From the NCBI GenBank assembly GCA_000507305.1, contig DF241145.1, positions 24,080-88,079 on the forward strand: a stretch of DNA of 64,000 nt, given 5' to 3'. The notes below the pieces were generated by a model. The model had not been told where the DNA came from. It saw only the letters and a list, made by a program, of their open reading frames with translations, and searched no databases. Made by a program: the position numbers and the translations under genes. This stretch comes from Breviolum minutum Mf 1.05b.01 (Eukaryota > Sar > Dinophyceae > Suessiales > Symbiodiniaceae). Shown piece after piece: positions 1 to 9,317 of this stretch. Position 1 is the stretch's first letter. Each line of letters opens with the position of its first letter.

Positions 1-364
1 ATGCCTGTGAAGGGTTTCTGATTTTTTCTGGGAATGTGAAATGTAAGAACCAACTTTATACCTTTGCAAGGTGGGTAAATTATCCATTCATATTCCTTCA
101 CCGTGTAACCAGTGATATGACCCGAGGAAAACAGTGATGAATGGAGTTAACAAATGATTTCAGTTTTTCTTGCTGCGGTTCCAAAAGAATTCGAAGTACA
201 CCCCCGAAGATTGACATAGAACCTGAAAATGATGGTTTGGTTCAGATGGTTTTCCTCTTCCAGGGGCCCTCGGGTTTCATGTTAATCTTCCAGGGAGTAG
301 GTGAGAAGTTTCTTGCCGGATTGATCTGGAAAAGGGTGAATGCGGGAAATGTAATCATTTATAG
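1..364. other. No recognisable gene
   Basis: No family repeat or convincing reading frame was seen. A 77-codon open frame at 141-374 exists, but it has no recognisable motif and I do not call it. Confidence 0.4.
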
Positions 365-493
365 CTACCCATGATACTGGAGGAGCGATTTGAATTGTCA
401 GGGATGATGTATTTTCCGTTGCTACATCAGGAGCTATTCAGAACCCCAGAGTCCTCAACATCACAGGGTAGTTACACCCCATTAAATTTAACA
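365..493 (+). pseudogene. Copy 1 of a duplicated coding-like segment
   Basis: A frame open from 365 encodes the peptide SGMMYFPLLHQEL. It aligns with SPGMMYFPILNEEL at 5530-5570. Nucleotide similarity extends over about 85 bp, and the changes inside the shared peptide are largely synonymous or conservative. Just after the peptide, this copy is 5 nt shorter than the 5.5 kb copy, so its frame shifts. The following sequence matches again only in another frame (EPQSPQHHRVV against EPENPQNHRVV). I read this as a decayed or frameshifted paralogue of the 5.5 kb segment. The function is unknown. It could also be one more dispersed repeat family. Confidence 0.35.
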
Positions 494-869
494 TAGATAT
501 CAAAAATGTCCTTATTTAAAGGCTGTCACCTTTTCCACACCATCATGCTGGGTATCCATCTTAGTGTTTTGGGGGTGTAGGCTTTTGGTGACTTGTTTTT
601 TTGTTGCGAATCACTTTGGCCGTGTTTTATTGATGCGTATTTGCCTATGGCATTCTAGCTCAGAATAGGTTTTCATGGAACTGATGTTTACACATTATTA
701 TGTAGGTGTCGCCATGGTCAGATAACTCCCATGGCTGCGGATCTGATAAGATAAGTCTTAAACATCTGAGAATGCAACAACAAAATGTTGTTTAGGGTAG
801 GTAAGGTACTGTACTACCCAGGTTTCTAGGGATTATAATAAACATTATTATATACTGTATAGACAAATA
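494..869. other. Gene-free stretch
   Basis: AT-rich sequence without a recognisable open frame or a repeat-family match. Confidence 0.4.
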
Positions 870-936
870 TAAGGATCCCTACTAAACAACCCAGGATTCA
901 ATGGAGAGTATCCGGTCGGTTTTTTTTCGTGGCTCA
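870..936 (+). repeat. Family Q repeat
   Basis: Conserved dispersed unit: GGATCCCTA-TAAACAACC-AGGATTCAATGG, then a T tract, then CGTGGCTCA. The same order recurs near 20.9, 24.5, 36.7, 43.5 and 59.2 kb. No obvious terminal inverted repeat is visible. Confidence 0.6.
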
Positions 937-949
937 TTTGATGTTTGTG

Positions 950-1078
950 TGTGTTTACCTGCTTGCCATCCCACCAAAATTGAACCTCAGGTGGGGGAAG
1001 ACAAGTTCAGCACCTTTGACAAAAGTTGCGAAACGGTTGAAACGACCCACGAAAACGATCAAAAACAAACACCACAAC
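950..1078 (+). CDS. Candidate exon, unknown product
   Basis: An open frame with protein-like composition (includes KIEPQVGEDKFSTFDKSCET) runs until it meets the left end of a family A element at 1079. The junction reads ACGAG|GTGCGG, which is donor-like. No domain was recognised. No start or stop is defined, so this would be an internal exon if real. Confidence 0.25.
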
Positions 1079-1219
1079 GAGGTGCGGCCCCCACGATCGT
1101 TATAAATGGAGTTATTTTTCACCCCTATACATGGCGTTATAAATCGGTAACTGGGGTGATTTCACCCCTGTGAATGGAGTTATGGACCCCTGGTTATAAC
1201 TAGGAGGGGCGTACCTTGA
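1079..1219 (+). mobile_element. Family A TIR element
   Basis: Left end GAGGTGCGGCCCCC and right end AGGGGCGTACCTTGAAG form the degenerate A terminal inverted repeat. The interior has the typical 'ataaatggagttat' and 'ggttataac' blocks. Confidence 0.6.
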
Positions 1220-1504
1220 AGGGATGAGGAAAAACATGTGGTGTGACATGAATCCGCAAAAGAGGTGGCTTATGAACAGGATATAAGGATAAGGTGAGGT
1301 GGGTTTCTGGAGATTTTTCGGGTTTTGCGCGGGTTGCGAGGGTAACCATGGGGAACCCACAAGTTTCCTTCATCTTGTATTGGGGTTATATAATCTAAAG
1401 AAAACAAAGTGCATTTTTCCATGGCTGTTTTTGGGTCCAAAGGTATATACTTGGATGATTTGACCAATGAAAAAACAACAAAGCTCCCAACAACATATTT
1501 TTCA

Positions 1505-1578
1505 TGATCACCCAGTCTTGGGGAAATGATCCAATTCGACGAGCATATTTCTTCAATTGGGTTGAAACCACCAACTAG
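1505..1578 (+). mobile_element. Family B element, right half
   Basis: Contains GGGGAAATGATCCAATTCGAC and ends TTGAAACCACCAACTAG, the family B right end. The left end is missing or diverged. Confidence 0.5.
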
Positions 1579-1737
1579 TTTTGTTGATGCTTCAGATATC
1601 TACCTGCAACACCACCTGTGTTTTTGAAACCTTTCTGTAAAACAAATTGGTAAATCATGGGATAAACATGGATACCATATCACTCAATTGGTGTGGATCC
1701 CACCGGATTTCCAAAAAGACATCAGCTATATACACCA

Positions 1738-1840
1738 CGGGCCCCCAAAACCATGAAAAGCAAAGGTTTTGGCCACCTAAAAACCACGTTATTTATACCG
1801 CAAAAACCCTCTAAAAATGTAGGTTTTTTGGGGGGCCGAT
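1738..1840. mobile_element. Small TIR element (D-like)
   Basis: The arms GGGCCCCCAAAACC (left) and GGTTTTTTGGGGGGCC (right) are inverted repeats about 100 bp apart. The interior resembles reversed family D. Confidence 0.4.
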
Positions 1841-2007
1841 GGCGTATTTTACTTATGAAATACCTTCTACTCCTATGGCCCCTTTGGGTGTAGTGAGGGT
1901 TTTGAAACGGAGCCCACTATAAGGTGTCCCTTTGGATTGGTATATAGTAACAGGGGGTTGTATTTTAACTGGAATCATTTTGGAAGATGACGAACCGTTT
2001 TGGACCC

Positions 2008-2271
2008 TACTTGGAGGATCATCCTTTGTAGTAAGTGGTTAATAACCATGGCAATCGTAAGTCTCCTAAGTAGGGCAACGTTCCCCTTATAAGTGGCCAA
2101 AATCATGGCTTACAAAGGGGGGGGTGATCCTAATTACCATCGGAACCCACAACCTTCAGTTTTTAGAGGTTATGACATGTTATGACCCATATTTTTGAGG
2201 CTCCAAAACCTGCATTTTTCATGGGTTTTAGGGTCCAAAGGTATTTACGATACGTGGGATCATCCTCCAAG
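2008..2271 (+). mobile_element. Composite: family C element containing D
   Basis: Outer arms are TACTTGGAGGATCATCC and GGGATCATCCTCCAAG. A family D element lies inside at 2133-2245. The same composite occurs at 4185-4422 and 7803-8057. Confidence 0.7.
2133..2245 (+). mobile_element. Family D element nested in C
   Basis: Starts ATTACCATCGGAACCCACAA and ends GGGTCCAAAGGTATT. D ends are imperfect inverted repeats of about 20 bp. Confidence 0.65.
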
Positions 2272-2274
2272 GAT

Positions 2275-2400
2275 CCTTCCCGATCGTTAGGGCCCCGCCC
2301 CAACCGCCGGCGCTTAAGGTGAAGGTTGCCAGGTTCGTTCCGCTTCTCCCAGTGATCCCAGTCACCTGGCGAAACCCGGAAGTTCCGGCCAACCGAGCAT
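2275..2400 (-). CDS. Candidate exon in GC-rich patch
   Basis: A GC-rich stretch, markedly above its surroundings, is open on the minus strand with protein-like composition (RLAGTSGFRQVTGITGRSG). No domain was recognised. The richer base composition is the main argument. Confidence 0.22.
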
Positions 2401-2401
2401 C

Positions 2402-2470
2402 GGGATGAAGGTGGTCAAATTTATAGTTTTTAAATGGGAAAGAAACTGGGATGAAGGTGGTCAAACTTAT
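2402..2470. repeat. Short direct repeat, 46-bp period
   Basis: GGGATGAAGGTGGTCAAA occurs at 2402 and again at 2448, followed in both by a near-identical TTTAT/CTTAT. It is a local tandem duplication. Confidence 0.6.
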
Positions 2471-3043
2471 GGGAAAATGAAAAAAACTATTAGGTATATA
2501 TATATATATAATGTTCAAATGGACCTTCTTTGATTTTTCAGTGTTGTTTTCTTTAAATTCATTTAAGGTGATGGAATCTCAAGATTTCGTTAAAGTTGAA
2601 TGTTTTTTTGGGTTATCCAGGAAAAGATTTAGATTCGTTTGTTTCTTAGATTCAGGTTAAGACTTGAAATTAACCAATTAGATATGGGGTCAAATTTGTA
2701 CCATCTTAGTTCGGCGTAGGTCAGCAGTGAAAATTTGGTCCATGGATATCCTATGTGTAAGTAGTCTTGATGCTTTACTACCATATTACCATCCAATTAT
2801 CTGGTGGGTGCGTGATTTCTTTCAGCTAGCACTATGGTTGGAGCCCAGGTCCCAAATGACTGGCTACCATGGGGACCGACAGATCTTAGCAAAGAAAAGG
2901 GTTTTACTTACTACATCGTCCATGCTTTGAAACATTGATGAAAACATGTGAGTTTGAACTCCCCAGAAATATATTATTTTTAAGATTGTTTTCAACAGAT
3001 CTCAGGAGCACTCGTGTTGCAGAATGTTGACGAAAAAAGGATG
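2471..3043. other. Gene-free stretch
   Basis: AT-rich, with a short TA run near 2495-2512. No convincing frame or family match. Confidence 0.35.
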
Positions 3044-3130
3044 CAAGAGGGGCCCATACCAGTTACTCCACCTATAGGGGTTATAGCCCCAGCTACCCAT
3101 TTATTTTCGGCCATTTAAAGGGGTGGCCCT
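3044..3130. mobile_element. Family A fragment
   Basis: AGAGGGGCCCATACCAG, 'ataggggttata' and 'cccatttattttcggccattt' match one half of family A. Confidence 0.45.
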
Positions 3131-3169
3131 TTTGCCACTGTTGCCAACGGTTATCAGTATATAGTATAT

Positions 3170-3308
3170 AGGGTCCAGGGTTATAAGTCATGTTTGGCCC
3201 CTATAAATGGCCTTATAAATACATGGGATTACATGGGGTGAGCTTTCATCCTACTTATAGGGGCCACATAACTCCGCCAACTGGATTTTTGTTGGGCCCA
3301 CCTTGTAA
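3170..3308 (+). mobile_element. Family A TIR element
   Basis: 'ggcccctataaatggccttataaatacatggg' interior blocks, ending TGGGCCCACCTTGTAAG. Confidence 0.55.
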
Positions 3309-3410
3309 GATATCCCATTTTGTTCACCAGATTTTGCTTATCAATAAGATGAGGTTTCTTGGATATCGCATGGTTATTATTAACATTGCAAACTCATTTG
3401 AAGTGGAATA

Positions 3411-3511
3411 ACTGGGTGGTGGTTTGAAATATGTTTTTAATTTTCACCCCTATTTGGGGAAGATTCCCATTTTGGCTGATATGTTTCAAAAGGGTTGAAA
3501 CCACCACCTAG
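3411..3511 (+). mobile_element. Family B TIR element
   Basis: GGTGGTGGTTTGAAATATG at the left; TTGAAACCACCACCTAG at the right; the internal TTTGGGGAAGATTCCCATTT block is present. Confidence 0.75.
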
Positions 3512-3779
3512 ATAAACATCTTTGCTGCAGGAAATTTTCCATGACTTCAACCGTGGCCTTCCATGGTTGAGTTGGATCGGTGGACCAGTGAAAAACAACT
3601 ACTGTATACACAAACACCGGTAAACCATGGCCATTTTCGTTGAGGGGAAAAGTGACCCAAGTTACCATTTTTTGCCGAATTTGGCCAGTTTTTTGGGGTG
3701 AATTTTGATTTCGGAACCAAGGAACCGAAAAAACAAAAGAAAAAACCCTGACGATTGGATTTTCTGAACTACAATTTTT

Positions 3780-3887
3780 CAGGTGCTTCAAACCGTGACC
3801 CTTTTTATCCCCTAATTGGAGGTCACTTACTTTTTTGCAAGGGTCACTTAATCATCCCAAAAACCGGTCACCAGCAGAATTACCAGG
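3780..3887 (+). mobile_element. Family M TIR element
   Basis: Left end TTCAG|GTGCTTCAAACCGTGACC. Internal direct and inverted GGTCACTTA blocks. Right end GGTCACCAGCAGAATTACCAGG. Confidence 0.65.
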
Positions 3888-4063
3888 TTATCAGATGCTT
3901 GTCGAATTCAAAGTTGAGTTCAAAAAAGTTGAGTCATGAAAATGTCTCGTGATCAAATATCTGGACCACCAAATACATACCTCCCGAGGTTATGTGTTTT
4001 TGTTAGGTATCTTTTTTTCAGGGTCCAAATACCTTAGAACAGTTTCAGTGTGACTGGAGGTTT

Positions 4064-4188
4064 GCTGGGATGTCCATGGCACTTAGTAAATGGATTATAA
4101 CCCGTGTATGTATGTAGGTTGAAGTCCCCTAAATAGGTTATAAGCCAACTTACTAGCTATAGCTACTAATTTCCATGGACGCCCTAAG
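4064..4188 (+). mobile_element. Family E TIR element
   Basis: Arms GCTGGGATGTCCATGGCAC and TTTCCATGGACGCCCTA, with 'cttagtaaatggattataac' and 'aacttactagct' inside. Confidence 0.65.
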
Positions 4189-4422
4189 TGATTAATAACC
4201 ATGGTTACAGTAGTAAGTCCCCCAAAAAAGGGGGTTGTTCCCCTTCCAAATGGCAATTGATGGCTTATAAATGGGTGTTACTAACTACCATCGGAACCCA
4301 CAACCTTTATTTTAGAGGTTATGCCATGTAATGACCCATATTTTGAGGGTCTAAAACCATATTTTTTCATGGTTTTAGGGTCCAAAGGTACTTACTATAT
4401 AAGTGGGATGATCCTCCAAGTA
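4185..4422 (+). mobile_element. Composite: family C element containing D
   Basis: The right arm GGGATGATCCTCCAAGTA is intact. The left arm is truncated, starting at the TTAATAACCATGG block and abutting the E element. Family D lies inside at 4283-4393. Confidence 0.65.
4283..4393 (+). mobile_element. Family D element nested in C
   Basis: AACTACCATCGGAACCCACA ... GGGTCCAAAGGTACTTAC, at the same host position as in the other two C-D composites. Confidence 0.65.
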
Positions 4423-4583
4423 GGGCATATGTTTTTGTTTCGCCATCTTTGAATTATCAGCACTTTCGCCCGTGCATTTCCCCTCAGGATTACGAACCTT
4501 GGCCTTGCAGAAAGAAAAAAAACAGTTTGGGGTTTGACTGGTCTTCCAGGGTGGAGCTGCGTGAGATTTACCTAAATTTACAT

Positions 4584-4720
4584 GCTGGACCCATACGATC
4601 GTGTTATAAGTAGGGGTATATAAGTCCCTAGGGGTGAAAAATACCCCAGTTAGCCATTTAGAAGGGTTATAAGAAATAACTCCATTTATAACGATTGTAT
4701 AGGGTAGCCCCACCTTGTAG
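4584..4720 (+). mobile_element. Family A TIR element
   Basis: GCTGGACCCATACGATCG left, TAGCCCCACCTTGTAG right, with ataagtaggggtata and gttataagaaataactcc inside. Confidence 0.6.
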
Positions 4721-4853
4721 CCAGTTGTCAAGGTGAATGGACCGCCTTAAGGGGATTTGGGGAATGGTGGGGAGTTATCTTTTTGGCCCGCTAAAGGCCC
4801 GACTTTCCTAGGAACCGTCTTGGCGCGTTTTGCCGAAATTCCTCGAAAAAAAG

Positions 4854-4926
4854 GCCAGGCCCCAAAAGGGAATGTTGTTCATCTTGGAGCTTTTCAGGTG
4901 CTTGGAACTGATAGTTTTCAGGGAGG
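4854..4926. mobile_element. Family H fragment
   Basis: GGCCCCAAAAGGGAATG, 'atcttgg' and TTTTCAGGGAGG resemble half of family H. Confidence 0.3.
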
Positions 4927-5163
4927 ATAAGCTGCCTTTCCCTAAGAATCCATCCGTTTGGCCCATTCTTAGCTTGAAATCCGGAGTTGTGTTGAGTGAA
5001 CCAATCCCGGGACCCCATGTCGTAGGATTCGATTGGTGTAGATTTCTTACTGAAAGGACGGATGCCTGGAGTCTTGGAGCATGATTGTCTGAGTTCATCG
5101 TGGGAGATTAGATCTGACTCACCAAGTAACTCATGTAGTAAACTTGTTGCAAGGGACTAAACA

Positions 5164-5280
5164 TACCCTCCCTGAAACAATTCCCGCAAAAAAGCCCCTG
5201 GAAATGTATAGCAGTTGGAAGATGATTCATTTCCTTTTGGGTCCATTTCGGCCTAATTTCAGAGGCTTTGCTGTTTCAGG
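5164..5280 (-). mobile_element. Family H TIR element
   Basis: Left TACCCTCCCTGAAACAATT, right AGGCTTTGCTGTTTCAGG. The internal AGCCCCTGG / TTTCAGAGGCT pair is present. The right end sits directly before a coding-like stretch. Confidence 0.65.
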
Positions 5281-5404
5281 AAAAGATGGAAAAGTAAGCA
5301 TTGCCCAAATTGAGCAGTTATTGAACCATGATGCACTTAACCAAAAAGTGGCGTGGCGTGTGGGTTCTATAAGCATCTATAAGCAACCAGGCGTTGAGCT
5401 GTAA
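5281..5404 (+). CDS. Candidate exon with half EF-hand loop
   Basis: Directly after the H element (ending TTTCAG|G) the frame reads KDGKVSIAQIEQLLNHDAL. This fits positions 4-12 of a calcium-binding EF-hand loop (K4 D5 G6 K7 V8 S9) followed by the start of the exiting helix. The usual glutamate at loop position 12 is Q here. The first loop positions would have to come from an upstream exon, which I could not identify. The frame stops at 5402-5404 after a less convincing tail. The fragment is too short to name a protein, and chance similarity is possible. Confidence 0.3.
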
Positions 5405-5496
5405 TTTTCATGGCATTTTCACAACTCTGCAGTGGCAACTTGGTCATGTCATCATGCTCCCTCCATACGGTTTCAGTCACCTTTGCCCTTTGATGA

Positions 5497-5850
5497 GAGT
5501 TTGTCTACCGGATGCGATTAGGGTCGCCAGGAATGATGTATTTTCCTATATTAAATGAGGAGCTAGGTCCGGATGAACCCGAGAATCCTCAAAATCACCG
5601 GGTAGTTGAATTTTTAGCAAACCATGATGAGGATTGTTTGGATGAAAGGTTAGCCAAGAAACATTTCCATGCCCTAAGATTTTTTTTAGGAATCGGGTTT
5701 CAGTTGCTTGTGTGGTTTGATGATCATCTTGTTGTTATGAGGAACGTCTTCCTATGGCTCTGGATATTTTTCCTGCCACTGGGTTTGAATGTTTCGATTC
5801 ACGTTTTACATTCGTCGGAGTTTTGTTGTTTTTTGTGTGTCTATTGGTAG
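5497..5850 (+). CDS. Coding-like segment, copy 2 of duplicated peptide
   Basis: The frame stays open for 118 codons from 5497. Its first third carries the GMMYFPILNEEL peptide shared with 365-493 and continues acidic (FLANHDEDCLDERLAKKHF). The last third is strongly hydrophobic (VFLWLWIFFLPLGL) and could be a membrane segment. It ends next to a family I element. No family was recognised. Intactness relative to copy 1 makes this the better candidate for a real exon. Confidence 0.35.
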   Translation, partial: EFVYRMRLGSPGMMYFPILNEELGPDEPENPQNHRVVEFLANHDEDCLDERLAKKHFHALRFFLGIGFQLLVWFDDHLVVMRNVFLWLWIFFLPLGLNVSIHVLHSSEFCCFLCVYW

Positions 5851-5870
5851 GGAAAAGTATCATCCCCTCA

Positions 5871-5977
5871 TCTCTAAGAATCCAGAACCCTACATGGAGT
5901 AGGATTGATGGTCCTAATACCATTCCCACAATAGGATTGTAGGGTTTCTTAGGGCATACCTGGATTTTTAGGGCATA
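5871..5977 (+). mobile_element. Family I TIR element
   Basis: TCTCTAAGAATCCAGAACCC left and TTTCTTAGGGCATACCTGG right, with 'aggattgatgg' inside. Confidence 0.65.
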
Positions 5978-6014
5978 ATTGCTTTTGAATTTGTTGAAGG
6001 TGATGTTTTCCGGA

Positions 6015-6100
6015 TTCTACCATAGTAAATCACCATTCAAACCACCATTTGAGAAAATATGTTTGGAACTTTTTCCAACCACCTTAAAGAAATCAAAGTA
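6015..6100 (+). repeat. Family O repeat
   Basis: CTACCATAGTAAATCACCAT ... CCACCATTTGAGAA ... TTCCAACCACCTTAA. The same order recurs near 6.8, 38.7 and 48.8 kb. Confidence 0.55.
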
Positions 6101-6246
6101 AACTAACAGCAAATGAATTGAAACATGGTGGTTGTAAACCGAGCTTTTCTTTCTTGGAACCCCTATTTTCAGGTGCTATTTTGGTTTCAGGGAGGGTAAT
6201 ATTTATCTAGCTTGTTATTTCAAGCATTTTTTATTGATCGCAGACC

Positions 6247-6314
6247 TATTTAGGGACATGATCCAATTTGACGGTCGCATATTTTTCAAATGGGTTGGTT
6301 CAACCTCCAACTAG
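6247..6314 (+). mobile_element. Family B element, right half
   Basis: ATGATCCAATTTGACGG ... GGTTCAACCTCCAACTAG; the left arm was not found. Confidence 0.5.
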
Positions 6315-6595
6315 TTGCATTTTTTGCCAACGGCCTTAAGCTTTAAGCAAATCTAAGTACTTCTCAATTTCTGCAAGAATGCCCCCCCCCCTCCAAAAAA
6401 CTAAGCCTGTTGGATACATCGATGGAAAGTCGCAATCCTGCAACAAAAACAAGACACAACAAAAACAAGACACAACGGGTGGGTTATTTTTGTTGTTTCT
6501 TATGGCTTCATGAACAGAAACGCATGCTGGAAGTGTTTGCTGGTCAGCAAACTTGGGACTTCTTCGTTGAAGAAGTGATTTTGCCAATTACCAGA

Positions 6596-6701
6596 CTTCC
6601 CTCCCAAAGTTTAACATAGCCCCTGAAAATAGGCCATCCCAAAAGGAAATTCATCTTCCAACCATTGACTTCTAGGGGCTATGTTAAACTTCGGGGGTGT
6701 A
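6596..6701 (+). mobile_element. Family H TIR element
   Basis: CTCCCAAAGTTTAACATAGC left, GCTATGTTAAACTTCGGGGG right. The AGCCCCTGAAAATAGGCC interior is conserved. Confidence 0.75.
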
Positions 6702-6765
6702 AGTTTTCTTTAGGACCCCACAACAAAGACTACAAGAGACAAGTGGGTTGGAATTTGATTTATTA

Positions 6766-6849
6766 CGGATCCTACCATGGTAAATCACCACTAAACCACC
6801 ATTTGGAGAATACTTTTTTTCCAACCACCTGAAGCAAAACAAAGCCTAA
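6766..6849 (+). repeat. Family O repeat
   Basis: CTACCATGGTAAATCACCAC, CCACCATTTGGAGAATAC, CCAACCACCTGAAGC in family order. Confidence 0.55.
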
Positions 6850-6943
6850 GAATCTAGAGGTGTAGTCCCTTAGCACATATCTGGATTCCCTAGATTAGTT
6901 GACCAGGAATTGTTCTCGGGATGACTTTCTGGTTTCTGGATGT

Positions 6944-7213
6944 TTAAAACTGATGGTTTTGTAGCCCAAACAGGATGATCCTGGAAGTCAAAGAACATCT
7001 TAAAAGAATAGTCTCTTGGAATTGATGATGATTATAAATCTCTACTAACATCATGGTCTTTTCGGAAAAACAAGATTGAATTAACGGTCTTTGGAATCCC
7101 AGGGATGATAGACGTATTTCAATCACGAACAACAAGACCCAATGATAGCCATCGCCCAACTCAAATTGAGCTTCAAAGCCTATTTTCCATGATGACCATC
7201 GCCATGTGATCAT
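6944..7213 (-). CDS. Candidate coding stretch, unknown
   Basis: A 90-codon open frame on the minus strand in a stretch without repeat-family matches. No motif was recognised. Length alone is weak evidence. Confidence 0.15.
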   Translation of the reverse strand: MITWRWSSWKIGFEAQFELGDGYHWVLLFVIEIRLSSLGFQRPLIQSCFSEKTMMLVEIYNHHQFQETILLRCSLTSRIILFGLQNHQF

Positions 7214-7683
7214 ATATCAAACCGTGAAAAATGAAGGTTTTCAGCCCTATGGGTTATGACCCCTAAAAATCAAAGCAGTTTGTGGGTTTCCTATAGAATA
7301 TATCACATTTTTTGAGCCATTCACTTAAAACTCCGAGAAACCTGTTGGATCCATCCCATCTCTTCAAAAGAAAGTCCCCCGGTTTCTCGTCTACAAATCC
7401 TCATGACTTGGCAAAAAAAACAACAGTCGCGTCATCCCAAAAACCCATGGATTTCCAGGTATACCAGAAGGGGCCGTAACCCTAGTTGTAAGGTTAGGGA
7501 AGTAATTAACCTCAAGGTTTATGTAACCCTATGAATTTATCCCTGGTTGGTTGCTTGATGGGGAGTATAACTAGGGATATTGATCCACGAAAGTAGTAGT
7601 TAGGGGGGCCCGATCTGGTAAGCAGTGAACAAAAACCTTGGTTGTTTTGGGTTATACAAAAGCCGAACAGACGAAGGGATTGG

Positions 7684-7780
7684 AATCCTCCAAATACGTT
7701 GTGAGAAGGTGTTTGGACTCCTTACAGCCTTCTCAGGAGATGTTTCAGGGTTCAAACAGCTACTCACAAGGCATTTTACT
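7684..7780 (+). mobile_element. Family G TIR element
   Basis: ATCCTCCAAATACGTTGTGAG left and CTCACAAGGCATTTTAC right, with CTTCTCAGGAGATG in the middle. Confidence 0.55.
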
Positions 7781-7802
7781 AACCAACCAGGATTTCATTA
7801 TT

Positions 7803-8057
7803 TACTTGGAGGATCATCTCATTTAGTAAGTGGTTAATAACCATGGTGATCGTAAGCCTCCAATTCCTGGGGTTATTCTCCATCCACATGGCCCAAATGG
7901 CTTATAAAGAGGGGTTACTAACTACCATCGGAACCCACAACCTTCATTTTTAGAGGTTATGCCATGTTATGACCCATATTTTGAGGGTCTAAAACCTGCA
8001 TTTGTTCATGGTTTTAGGGTCCAAAGGTACTTACCAAGTGGGATGATTCTCCAAGTA
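7803..8057 (+). mobile_element. Composite: family C element containing D
   Basis: Arms TACTTGGAGGATCATCTC and GGGATGATTCTCCAAGTA enclose a family D copy at 7919-8034. Confidence 0.75.
7919..8034 (+). mobile_element. Family D element nested in C
   Basis: AACTACCATCGGAACCCACA ... GGGTCCAAAGGTACTTAC. Confidence 0.7.
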
Positions 8058-8233
8058 TCTCACCTTTCCTTGCAGCTTCTGAGAAGCTACGCCACACCAC
8101 CAACCTCGGAACCTCCGCCCAGACCTAACTGAAGATGATGATCCAGAGTCCACTCTGGGCTCCATTACCCGGCAGATACTGGGATTTCACTGGGGGATGT
8201 CTTTTTTTGCGGGGTTGAGGGAAGACAGCAGAT

Positions 8234-8370
8234 ACTAGGGTGGACCCATGGAAGTGATCGGTTCACGATCGTTAGCAAGTTGGGTTATTTCATTAAAATG
8301 GGGACAAAATCAATCTACTTATATTGGGGTGAAATGATCCAGTTACTAAGTATTAGCAAGACATCCTATT
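8234..8370 (-). mobile_element. Family E TIR element
   Basis: TAGGGTGGACCCATGGAAG left. The right side carries CAGTTACTAAGTATTAGC and ACATCCTATTAG. Orientation is opposite to the copy at 4.1 kb. Confidence 0.55.
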
Positions 8371-8399
8371 AGATTTGTATACCTATATCTTCTAGATAG

Positions 8400-8516
8400 C
8401 CTAAGAATCCAGACCCCTCCCGGATCGAATAGGATTGAGTGTTTCAATCCCAACCTTAGAATAGGAATGTAGGGATAATTTGTTTCTTAGGACATACAAA
8501 CGGATTCTTAGGGATA
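8400..8516 (+). mobile_element. Family I TIR element
   Basis: CCTAAGAATCCAGACCCCTC left, CGGATTCTTAGGGATA right, with GGATCGAATAGGATTGAG inside. Confidence 0.7.
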
Positions 8517-8531
8517 CTGGGCTCCGGTATG

Positions 8532-8639
8532 TACCCTCCCTGAAACTAACATATTTGCTGAAAATAGGCCGGGACACAAGAGGAAATGAAGCATCTTCCA
8601 ACCATCAATTTTCAGGGGCAAACATGTTAGTTTTAGGGA
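8532..8639 (+). mobile_element. Family H TIR element
   Basis: TACCCTCCCTGAAACTAACA left, CATGTTAGTTTTAGGG right; internal CTGAAAATAGGCCGGGAC. Confidence 0.75.
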
Positions 8640-8888
8640 TATGTAATGTTTATACTTTATACCATACACTCAGATTTATACCATGCCTTTCTTGGGACAT
8701 ACCTGGATCACGTGTTCGCCTTTTTTTCCCCCAAGGAAGCGAAAACAGCAACACCAGGCAGGGGTGAGAGAGAGTTGCTGGAAAGCCGGATTTTTGTGAA
8801 CTTATGAAAAAGCCTTGGTGAAAACCATTGAGGTGTCTTGGAGTTTTGAGTTGTTTGAAACATTTTTTTTGTTTTTGATTGATTTTTC

Positions 8889-9140
8889 TTGGGGGGTACT
8901 TTAAATTGTATCGGCCAAAACAAATTCTCTTTAAAACACATCACCACAAACCACAGAGAAATATATGATTCCTTTTGGTTTTACGAATTGTTTCCATCCC
9001 TGAAACTCCGTTTTTCAGATGGTTTTGTCCTGCGAAACGTGTTCCACAAAAATATCTCAGAAGCGAACTGTAACAAAAATCAATCCACCCTGGCTTCTTC
9101 TGAATACCCCTTTGCCCCTATATGCGGCCACCTTGTATAA
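8889..9140 (+). CDS. Candidate coding stretch, unknown
   Basis: An open frame with protein-like composition (EIYDSFWFYELFPSLKLRFS) in a stretch without repeat matches. It ends at a stop at 9138-9140. No domain was recognised and no splice context was established. Confidence 0.22.
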   Translation: MGGTLNCIGQNKFSLKHITTNHREIYDSFWFYELFPSLKLRFSDGFVLRNVFHKNISEANCNKNQSTLASSEYPFAPICGHLV

Positions 9141-9158
9141 TCTTGTATATCAAATTTG

Positions 9159-9317
9159 CTAGACATTCAAACACCTCGTGAGAAGATATTTTGACACCCC
9201 AAACACACCTAAACCACCTTCTCAGTAGGTATTTGGCTCAGGATTCGGTGTTTGATCGGTATGTTTGGGGAGTCCAAATTTATCTTCTCAGTTTCGGTGG
9301 CCCTGGATGTCTAGGGT
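9159..9317 (+). mobile_element. Family G TIR element
   Basis: CTAGACATTCAAACACCTCG left, TGGATGTCTAGGGTA right, with two inner CTTCTCAG blocks. Confidence 0.6.

Noticed and set aside
141..374. 77-codon plus-strand open frame
   Set aside because: No motif, no start context and no repeat-bounded edge; a frame of this length is common by chance in 64 kb.
1112..1360. Minus-strand open frame
   Set aside because: Overlaps a family A element; the translation is of repeat sequence.
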